Below, one piece after another: positions 56,441 to 64,000 of a DNA stretch of 64,000 nt. A program made the translations under genes and the position numbers. Source of the stretch: Amorphophallus konjac (taxonomy: Eukaryota > Streptophyta > Magnoliopsida > Alismatales > Araceae); the NCBI GenBank assembly GCA_022559845.1, contig CM040128.1:80167247-80231246 (forward strand), written 5' to 3'. The notes beneath the pieces were generated by a model, which saw only the letters and a program-made list of their open reading frames with translations, did not search any database and had not been told where the DNA came from. The first letter of the stretch is position 1. Each line of letters begins with the position of its first letter.

Positions 56441-57868
56441 ATGGCAGCTGATCGTGCTGAATGGAGGAACCTACAGCGTACGGTGCAAGGCCTTACTCAG
56501 GCCCTTCAGCAAGTAGCTCAGGCAGGAGCGGCAGCGCATGGCACCGGTGATCTATACCGGAACTTCCGCGGAATGAACCCGCCTAGATTCGCTGGTTCGA
56601 CTGACCCTGACCAAGCCGAGCACTGGCTAGATGAGATGGGGAGGATCTTTGAAGTTATGCAATGCACCAACCAGGAGCGTGTCCTTTTGTCCACATTTCA
56701 ACTGGAACATGATGCACGTACTTGGTGGGATTCTATCAAGGCAACTCTCGGTGATCGGCAAGTTATGTGGGAAGAATTCGAAGAATTCTTCAACAGCAAG
56801 TATTTTTCTGATAGAGTGCAAGAGAAGAAAGCGGCAGAGTTCGCGGCCTTGAAACAGCGAGGTTTGTCCGTGGCAGAGTATGAGGCTCAATTTGCACGGC
56901 TTTCTCGATATGCTACACATCTCATTTCCACCGAGAAGATGAAGGCGAAGCGCTTTCTCAATGGATTGAAGCTTCATTATATCAACCAATTGGCACCGAT
57001 GGAGATTTCCACGTATTCTGAGGTGGTAAGGAAAGCGCAAGTTCTAGAGGATACTCTTGAGATGACGGAGAGAATCCGTGGTAAAGGCACCAAGAAAGAA
57101 TTACCTACGGGTTCCGGGAGTGTCAAACCCGGGTATACCAAGAAGAGTCCTGTTAGTGGACCTGGTTCGTGGAGCGGGTCCGGATCGTGGAAGGGCAAGA
57201 TGCCGAGGCATGAAGACAAGAAGCCTGGCCCTATTATTCCATTCAAGGGCGTGTGCAACTATTGTGATCGTCCGGGTCACAAGATAGAGGAGTGCTGGCG
57301 CAAGCAAGGCGCCTGTTTGCGATGTGGAAGCAAGGAGCACCGTATCCCCAACTGTCCTCTCATATCGGAACAAGCTACACCGGCAAAACCTCTAGTCTTC
57401 AAGAAACCACAAGGCAAGCTTCAAGCTTTACATGCAGATGAAAATGGGATTTCTGATGATGGCGGACTCATCGAAGGTACCCTTACTATAATCGATAAGC
57501 CCGCATTTGCTCTCTTTGATACTGGTGCAACACATTCATTTATTTCTCGGAGATTTGCTAAGTCATTAGTTGTGGAACCTGTTTTGATGAATACTCCGTT
57601 AGAGATTTCAACCCCTATTGGCACTAGATCAACAATCTAGTATTTCTATCCTTCTAGTAAGGTTATGATTGGTGAACAGAACTTTCCAGCAGATTTGGTC
57701 TGCATGGACATGAATGATTATGATGTAATCCTAGGAGCAGATTGGTTGGCCAAGTATGAGGCCAATGTTCATTGTAGTTCTAGCTCAGTGACTTTTACTG
57801 GACATTGTTGTGCATCCCTTGGTTTTGATGATGACAATAGGATATGTTTGATTAATCAAGTTCTATCT
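56441..57868 (+). pseudogene. gag: Gag-protease of element H, one stop, cut by F
   Basis: The ATG at 56441 opens 399 codons. A Retrotrans_gag capsid core (about residues 55-175, with FQLEHDARTWWDS and FLNGLKLHY) is followed by a Gly/Ser/Lys-rich linker and two CCHC knuckles at about 272-305 (CNYCDRPGHKIEEC, CLRCGSKEHRIPNC). The protease active site DTGATHSFIS is at 57518-57547. A TAG at 57638-57640 ends the ORF inside the protease. The same frame continues with MNDYDVILGADWLAKYEA, as expected for the family, up to the point where F enters. Gag could be functional; the protease is probably lost. Confidence 0.85.
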
Positions 57869-58010
57869 TGTTTCATAACAAATACAAGTGGTTTGATTGT
57901 TCCTTCAAAGTATTGGACTCATTCAATTTACCTCTGATAAGTTAAGTAATTTCAGGTCCACTGAAATCCAAGTGGAATCAACAAATCAGAAGAAGTGTCA
58001 AAGGCCGCTT

Positions 58011-58291
58011 GTCGACCAGGGAAGTGGTTATGGTCGACCAACGAACTCAACCAGAAAAGCATCAGATCATCTGTCTTCTGGAAGCATCTTGGCTGTCGAC
58101 CAAAGCCCCGCCTCTGGTCGACCACAGAAAAGACAGAAGCAACAGACAGAACTGCTGGCCATCTGGAAACTGCCCCCTGTCGACCAGCGACCAGGCTGTG
58201 GTCGACCAACGGGCGACGTGAGTTTCAGCCAGAAGAACCGGCCGTCTGGGGACTGCCCATTGTCGACCAGCGACAGGGTCATGGTCGACCA
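58011..58291. repeat. TGTCGACCA / TGGTCGACCA pairs in F's LTR
   Basis: Four pairs start near 58010, 58094, 58179 and 58260, about 83-86 bp apart. Each has two GTCGAC cores about 20 bp apart, in GTCGACCA...TGGTCGAC form. Confidence 0.9.
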
Positions 58292-58295
58292 CGGG

Positions 58296-58304
58296 TTTAT
58301 ATAT
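58296..58304 (+). promoter_or_regulatory. TATA-like box of F's LTR
   Basis: TTTATATAT follows directly after the last GTCGAC pair, about 430 bp into the LTR. The GTCGAC cluster therefore sits just upstream of the likely core promoter. Confidence 0.5.
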
Positions 58305-59246
58305 CGTCCAAAACCGAACTCTAACCGAATTCTGTTTTGGTTCCTTAAAATCTGCAGATGGTTGTTGCAGGTTGTTGGGCTGCTCAGGAGATAAGATTTC
58401 GCACGGGAATCAAGGAAACAATCTTGCTTAGAAGTGGTCAAACTCGTTCTAACGATTGGATTTAAACCGATCCCTGTTTTCTAGCAGATTGGCGCTCGAT
58501 CTGAAAATTGAGCGGGAAGAGTTTTACTCTTGATAAAAGGGCTGTATGAAAAACAAAAAGAACACACATCACGAACAAGGGAGCGGTGAGAGAGCACGGA
58601 ATAGAAGCCAAGGAAGATACACACAGAAGAGGAAGAAGGAGCTCTCCACCAATCAAAAATCTGCAGAAAGGTTAAAGGCAATCTCGTTGCTGCAGAAGGA
58701 AGACTTAGCTCAAGACTGTGTGATCTCCAGCAGCAGAACAATCGAAGGCAACTGACTGGAAGATCAACAGGGAGTCTAGGCTTCTTCATAAGCGTGATCA
58801 AGTCCCAGGCTGAACACCTATTCTTCTACACACGCCAATATTCAGTCCTGTCTTTCATCACCTGTTCTTATCATCTTTTCATTTCTGATTACAATTATTG
58901 TCAAGCTGTGAGGCAGCAGAATCAAGCTGTGTGTCAGCAGGTACAAGCTGTGTGTCAGCTGTGTTTTGGTTGAGATCAGAGATTCTCATAGTGAAGCCTA
59001 GCTTGAGTTAAGCAAGGGGTGGATGTAAGTCTCAGGAAGAGACTGAACCACCTTAAAAATCCGTTCTTGTGGTGTGCTTGTGTGTGTTTGATTTCCTATA
59101 CGTATGCTTGCATCTTTACTATCCGCATTAGTTCTATGATTCATTAATTACCAGTAGCTCATCTGGTCGATAGTCAGTAAATTATCAAAAAGGGGGAAAG
59201 ATCTATTCACCCCCCCTCTAGATCTATTCAGTCCGTATCCAACACG

Positions 59247-59258
59247 TGGTATCAGAGC
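59247..59258 (+). other. Primer-binding site of element F
   Basis: TGGTATCAGAGC lies two bases after the LTR end and is followed by AGG, as usual for SIRE-type elements. Confidence 0.9.
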
Positions 59259-59271
59259 AGGTTCTCCAAAA

Positions 59272-61596
59272 ATGTGGTCTAACAACCAGGAGAGACCGGG
59301 CGGACTGAACTCTAAAAGCCTCATAGCTGAGGGGCACTCTGTAACTAGACCTCCATATTTTGATGGAACTGATTATTCTTATTGGAAAAATCGTATGCAG
59401 GTGTTCTTACGTGCGCAAGACCACGAGATGTGGAGGGTAGTGAGCCGCGGACCTTTTGAGCTACCGGAAGATGAAGAAACCTGGACCAGAGAACAGGTCA
59501 GGAAATCAACTGTCAACTGGGGAGCCATGAACGTGATGCAGTGCTCACTACACCCCACAGAATTCTCTAGAGTTTCCCAATGCGCAACAGCCAAAGAAAT
59601 GTGGGATCGTCTAAAGGTAATCTACGAAGGTACTTCCGAGGTAAGAGAGACAAAAGCAAATATGCTAGTCTCAGAATATGAGATGTTTAGGATGAAAAAT
59701 GATGAAAGTATTTCTGAGATGTATGCCAGATTAGTACAATTGACTAATGGCTTGAAGAGCTTAGGGAAGACATACAAAGAGCAGGAATTAGTGAGGAAGA
59801 TTTTAAGGTCTCTCACATCGATGTGGCATACCAAGGCCACAGTCATTGAGGACTCAAAGGATCTCACAACAATGACAGTGGATGAGTTAGTAGGATCCCT
59901 GATGGCCTATGAGGTCAATCTGAAGAGAAAGGAAGATGAGGGCAAGAAAAAGAAGCAACTTGCCCTAAAGACTAAGACAAGCACCTCTGAGGTGTCTGAC
60001 AATGATGACTCATCTAGCTCAGGTGAAGAATCTGGTGAGCTAGCCATGCTTACAAGAAAATTTAAGAAATTCCTGCGGAAGGAAGGTAAAGGATTCAGAA
60101 ATCCAAAGGGCATGGTAAGGAAGTCATCCCAGTTTAAATCTGATAAACATAAGGCTCCTTCTAACAAACTCATTTGCTACAATTGCAGGCAGCCTGGACA
60201 TATGAAGGCTGAATGTCCAGAAGCTCCTAAGAAATCAAGCTTCAAGTGGAAAGGCAAGAAACCCAAGGCGATGATTAGCACTTGGAGTGAGGAGGAAGAG
60301 AGCAGTGAAGAGGAAACAACTTCCGAGGAAGAAGAAGGAAAGCTCTGTCTGATGGCCAAGGGAGACAACAGTGATCTTGAGGTAAGTTCCCCATTTCACG
60401 ACTTCTCTAGTTCGGATTGGGAAGAAGTATATTCAGAATTGCTTGATACTTATGAAAGAATAAGAAAGGAAAATAAACATTTGAAGAAGAAGATCAGTCA
60501 ACTGAATAAAGACAGCAATTCAATGGAAAACAAAACTGAACTAGAAATGGAAATCAAGTCACTGAAAAACAAGCTGAATCAAATGGACTTAGATGAAGAA
60601 AACCACAAGAGAATGTCCGAAGAGAATGAAATGCTAAAAAACGACATTGATGAGTTAAAACTAAAGACTCAAGAATATGAACAGGAAACTAAGTTAAGTC
60701 AAGAAAGAAACAATTCACTCAAGGAAGAAAACAACCAACTCCTAAGAGAAATAGAAAGAATTAAGAGTGACCTGAAAAACAAACAGGAAACCTTGGAAAA
60801 AATGACTCAAGGTCAAGAAAACTTAAATGCTGTCTTGGGAATAAAAGTAAACTTTCAAAAAGAATGGTTAGGATACAATCCTACGGCTAAAAAGGAATTC
60901 CAAATAAAAACCGTAACTGGGATTGCTGACTCAAAAGGAAAAAGGCCCCTGATTAATCTATACCAAGATAAACAAGAGGATGTAGCTGAATGCTCCTCCA
61001 AAAGGAACAATGTCACCAAGGAAGAGAGAAATTTTAAAGAGAAAACAGTCAATCAATATAAGATTCAAAATAATAAACAAGAAACCCAAATTCACAGAAA
61101 TCACCAAACAAACCAAGGACTAAACCAAGTTAAAAGACATAAATCTGGAAAACAAGATGTCTGGAGACAGGCTGGTCGACAACAGACCCTTCATCTGTCG
61201 ACCAGAGGATCTGCCAGAACAGGCGCTGGTTACTGGAGAAGCAGTGGTCGACCACAGGTACACCAGATGTCGACCAGAGGTGCTGCCAGAACAGACGCTG
61301 AGTTCTGGAGACGCGATGGTCGACCACAGACATACCAAAAGTCGACCATGGCCAGACAAGCAAACAGAAATCACAGGTTTTCTCGGGTAAAACAAAATGA
61401 AAACTTGAATACACAAAGGTGGACTCAGATTAAAGAAGCTTTAGAACAAAAGCAACCCAACCTGAACAAGTTCAGAAATAAAAATTTACACTGCTCTAAC
61501 AGAATCTGGGTTCCCAAAGGATTACTGCAGCAATTTCATAATTTCACAAGCTATCTTGGACCCGGGTACCATTGGGGTCCAAAAGTTTCTGTGTAA
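59272..61596 (+). CDS. gag: Gag of element F (SIRE-like, 774 aa)
   Basis: The ATG at 59272 is 13 bases after the primer site. The N-terminal half is a copia Gag (DUF4219/UBN2 type: PPYFDGTDYSYWKNRMQVFL, later MWDRLKVIYEGTSEVRETK and KILRSL). A CCHC knuckle CYNCRQPGHMKAEC lies at about residues 302-315. An acidic stretch and a long Glu/Lys/Asn coiled coil (about 380-530) follow, as in SIRE Gags. Near the C-terminus (about residues 634-695) are three 24-residue repeats whose DNA carries GGTCGAC...GTCGACC pairs like those of the LTR. The ORF ends in TAA at 61594-61596, and the same frame reopens directly as pol. I see no damage. Confidence 0.9.
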   Translation: MWSNNQERPGGLNSKSLIAEGHSVTRPPYFDGTDYSYWKNRMQVFLRAQDHEMWRVVSRGPFELPEDEETWTREQVRKSTVNWGAMNVMQCSLHPTEFSRVSQCATAKEMWDRLKVIYEGTSEVRETKANMLVSEYEMFRMKNDESISEMYARLVQLTNGLKSLGKTYKEQELVRKILRSLTSMWHTKATVIEDSKDLTTMTVDELVGSLMAYEVNLKRKEDEGKKKKQLALKTKTSTSEVSDNDDSSSSGEESGELAMLTRKFKKFLRKEGKGFRNPKGMVRKSSQFKSDKHKAPSNKLICYNCRQPGHMKAECPEAPKKSSFKWKGKKPKAMISTWSEEEESSEEETTSEEEEGKLCLMAKGDNSDLEVSSPFHDFSSSDWEEVYSELLDTYERIRKENKHLKKKISQLNKDSNSMENKTELEMEIKSLKNKLNQMDLDEENHKRMSEENEMLKNDIDELKLKTQEYEQETKLSQERNNSLKEENNQLLREIERIKSDLKNKQETLEKMTQGQENLNAVLGIKVNFQKEWLGYNPTAKKEFQIKTVTGIADSKGKRPLINLYQDKQEDVAECSSKRNNVTKEERNFKEKTVNQYKIQNNKQETQIHRNHQTNQGLNQVKRHKSGKQDVWRQAGRQQTLHLSTRGSARTGAGYWRSSGRPQVHQMSTRGAARTDAEFWRRDGRPQTYQKSTMARQANRNHRFSRVKQNENLNTQRWTQIKEALEQKQPNLNKFRNKNLHCSNRIWVPKGLLQQFHNFTSYLGPGYHWGPKVSV
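61173..61350. repeat. GTCGAC pair array inside F's gag, 72-bp period
   Basis: TGGTCGAC occurs at 61173, 61245 and 61317, each followed about 23 bp later by GTCGACCA. The period is exactly 72 bp (24 codons), so the array expands without frameshift. It codes for repeats beginning GRQQ or GRPQ and containing STRG. Confidence 0.9.
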
Positions 61597-64000
61597 CTTG
61601 TGATACAGGTGTGTTTGGCAGCTATACACAACAAGTGGTACTTAGATAGTGGCTGCTCAAGACATATGACAGGGGACAAGGCAAAATTCTCCGAGCTAAA
61701 CTCAAAAGATGGAGGACATGTGACATTTGGAGGAAATAACAAAGGCAAGATCATTGGGAAAGGTAAGGTAGGTAAGACATCTACAAATTGCATTGAAGAT
61801 GTACTGCTAGTGGATGGCCTGGAATATAATCTTCTAAGCATCAGTCAGCTATGCGACAAAGGCCATCAAGTAGTCTTTGATTCTAAGATCTGTAAAATTC
61901 TTGAACCAAATTCGGCTAAAGTTAAGTTTATGGGCAAGAGAGTAAATAATGTCTACATGATAGACTTGGATGATCCAGCCCACTCCAACTTGTGCCTCAC
62001 CGCCAAGAAGGAGGACCTGACTTGGTTGTGGCACCGAAGGCTAGGGCATGTTAGCTACAGGGTGCTGCACAAATTGGTTAAGAATAAAATGGTTTCTGGT
62101 TTACCTGAAATTTCGTTTGCTCAAAATGTCAAAGTATGTGAATCATGTACCCAAGGTAAGCAAACAAGAAAATCATTCAAAGGTAGAACTGAAAGTCAAT
62201 CTTCTAGACCACTAGAACTCGTGCACATGGACCTTTTTGGCCCAACAAGAACTGCTAGTCTTAGTGGTAAGAGGTACGGTTATGTACTAGTTGATGATTT
62301 CTCTAGATTCACATGGGTAATGTTTTTATCACATAAAAACGATGCCTTTCATGAATTTCAGGATTTTTACAGAAGAATGAAGCAGGATGGTAAGTCCAAA
62401 GTGTGTTCAATAATATCTGATCATGGGGGAGAATTTGAAAATTCAGAGTTTGATGAATTCTGCAGGAACAAAGGAATAAATCACAGGTTCTCCTCACCAA
62501 GGACGCCAGAGCAAAATGGAGTGGTGGAAAGAAGGAATCGCACACTTGTTGAAATGGCCAGAACCTTGTTAGTTGAAGCCAATCTTCCAAGAAGATTTTG
62601 GGCTGAGGCGGTCAATACAGCATGTTATATTGTAAACAGGGCAATGGTAAGACCATCTAGTGCGAAAACTCCATATGAGGTGTTCAAAGGTAAGAAGCCA
62701 TCTCTAGCTCATTTTAGGATCTTCGGTGTAAGGTGTTTTATTCATAACAATGACAAGAGATCATTGGACAAATTTGAACCAAAGAGTGACCCAGGAATCT
62801 TCTTGGGATACTCTGACCGATCAAGAGCCTATAGAGTCTACAACACCAAAGATCAGCTAGTTGAAGAATCCCCACATATCACATTTGATGAAAATAATGA
62901 CTTTGACAAAACTGGACAGGTAGGCAAAGATGAAGATGGGGAATTTCTGGAAGGCAAAGAGGAACCAATGGAGACTGAAGCAGAACCAAAGCAAGGTGAT
63001 TCCAATAATCAACCCGAAGGAGAGATCATTCCAGGTAACAATTCTGAAAATCTGAGATTTCTCAGAGATCATCCTCTAGATAACATCATTGGAGGAATTA
63101 ATGAACCGAGGAAAACTAGATCTCAGCTTAAAACAGTTGATGAATTAGATCAGCTAGCCCTTGTATCTCAAGTTGAGCCTAAAAATGTAGAGGAAGCTTT
63201 AAGAGATGAATCTTGGATAAATGCCATGCATGAAGAATTAAATCAATTTGAAAGAAATCAGGTTTGGAAACTTGTTCCCAGACCCTCATCTCATCCTGTT
63301 ATTGGAACTAAATGGGTTTATAAAAATAAGCTTAATGAAGAAGGAGTTGTTATGAGGAACAAGGCTCGGTTGGTGGCTAAGGGGTATAACCAAGAATTTG
63401 GAGTTGATTTTGAAGAATCATATGCTCCAGTTGCAAGGTTAGAAGCCATTAGAATATTGTTAGCATTTGCGGCGTCCCATGGAATTAAATTGCAGCAAAT
63501 GGATGTAAAAAGTGCCTTTCTAAATGGCTTTGTAAAGGAAGAAGTCTTTGTGGAACAACCCCCTGGTTTTGAAAATGATGATCTTCCTAATCATGTCTTT
63601 AAACTGCATAAGGCTTTGTATGGTTTAAAGCAGGCTCCTAGGGCATGGTACGACAGACTGAGTTCATTCCTCACCAAAAAGGGCTACACAAGAGGTAAAA
63701 TTGATCAAACATTATTCTCCAAGACCCAAGGTAAGAATATACTAATTGTGCAAATCTATGTGGATGATATTGTGTTTGGATCCACTGAAGCTTCATTATG
63801 TACTGAATTTGCAAATCTAATGACCAATGAGTTTGAAATGAGTTTAATGGGTGATTTACAGTTCTTTCTTGGATTGCAGATTCTACAATGTAGAGAAGGC
63901 TACTTCATAAATCAATCCAAGTACATAAAGGAGATGCTGAAAAAGTTTGGCATGGAGAGCTGCAAACCAATAGAGTCACCCATGGGGACAAATGCAACAT
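61597..64000 (+). CDS. pol: Pol of element F: protease, integrase and RT, open to the window edge
   Basis: This frame has no stop from the TAA of gag to base 64000 (801 codons), in the same frame as gag. It has no early ATG, so expression would need readthrough of the TAA or splicing. The domains in order are: protease ([13 protein letters not shown] near 61648); integrase finger ([20 protein letters not shown]); the D,D,E core ([31 protein letters not shown]); an acidic linker; and RT starting at [18 protein letters not shown], with YVDD at 63757-63768. RNase H, any envelope-like ORF and the 3' LTR lie beyond the window. It copies element RNA and inserts the cDNA. Confidence 0.92.

Larger units (their letters stand above)
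52922..57868 (+). mobile_element. Element H: Tekay-like Ty3/gypsy element, cut by F
   Basis: It starts TGTAAGACCCC at 52922, inside the copia gag. The 5' LTR ends GGGGCGTGACA at 56104 and is followed by a tRNA-Met primer site and a Gag-protease ORF. The rest is displaced to the right of F, outside the window. LTR ends, LTR length (about 3.2 kb) and double zinc knuckle fit the Tekay (Del) chromovirus group. Confidence 0.85.
57869..59244 (+). repeat. 5' LTR of element F (about 1,376 bp)
   Basis: The right end CCAACA is fixed by the primer site. The left end is inferred from TGTT/AACA symmetry and the point where H's protease frame decays. It includes a GTCGAC cluster (58011-58291), a TATA-like box (58296-58304) and the GACTGAACCACC and CCCCCCCTCTAGAT blocks shared, reversed, with the solo LTR at 45228-45510. 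Confidence 0.65.
57869..64000 (+). mobile_element. Element F: SIRE-like Ty1/copia element, right end outside window
   Basis: It contains LTR, tRNA-Met primer site, long coiled-coil Gag, then protease, integrase and RT in copia order, still open at the window edge. It interrupts the protease region of H. The left end is placed at TGTTTCATAAC (57869) because it pairs with the LTR end CCAACA as TGTT/AACA. This start is less certain than the rest. It is the best preserved element here. Confidence 0.85.

Overview
This window is plant nuclear DNA, most likely an angiosperm, and almost every base can be assigned to LTR retrotransposons nested inside one another. The evidence is Ty3/gypsy Tat-lineage pol with a second RNase H, Tekay-like gypsy elements with a tRNA-Met primer site, SIRE-like Ty1/copia Gag and Pol, and genes with a plant mobile domain (PMD). 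I see no rRNA, tRNA, CRISPR array or ordinary single-copy host gene. The species cannot be named from the sequence.

Layout. Element A (Tat, + strand) runs from beyond the left edge to 22585: leader, gag, pro with a G-patch, broken RT/RNase H/integrase, two antisense genes, 3' LTR (21241-22585). A is split by E (6175-9474, target duplication GGACC). A itself sits in the RNase H region of a second Tat element, B, whose right part runs 22586-47882. B holds the end of pol, the same two antisense genes in the opposite order, and a 3' LTR (43740-47882). B is interrupted by D (30361-32213, probable solo LTR, duplication CTTAC), by C (34410-43059, two 3.8-kb LTRs around a 1-kb interior, duplication TGATG), and by a copia-type solo LTR inside its own LTR (45228-47819, duplication TTATT). 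Right of B lies an unclassified repeat-rich stretch (47883-49796), then a decayed minus-strand copia element (49797-52921). That is cut by H (Tekay-like gypsy, from 52922), which is cut by F (SIRE-like copia, from about 57869 to the right edge). F is the best preserved, with open gag and pol frames.

Two things stand out. First, A and B each carry, antisense between pol and the 3' LTR, a multi-exon gene for a PMD plus coiled-coil protein and a two-exon DUF7745-like gene. Splice sites can be read by eye, and all the PMD introns are phase 0. B's DUF7745-like gene is fully open (about 450 codons) and its PMD gene has one stop in about 700 codons, although B's pol is broken. Second, most of the elements carry clusters of short CG-containing inverted repeats in their non-coding parts, with arms typical of the element: GACGCC/GGCGTC in A and C, TAACGGTC/GACCGTTA in B, GGCGCGCC in E, GTCGAC in F and H, GGTGCC/GGCACC in the 48-kb array. 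The pairing of element-borne genes with element-typed motif clusters resembles the logic of the VANDAL/VANC anti-silencing system. It is offered as a hypothesis only.
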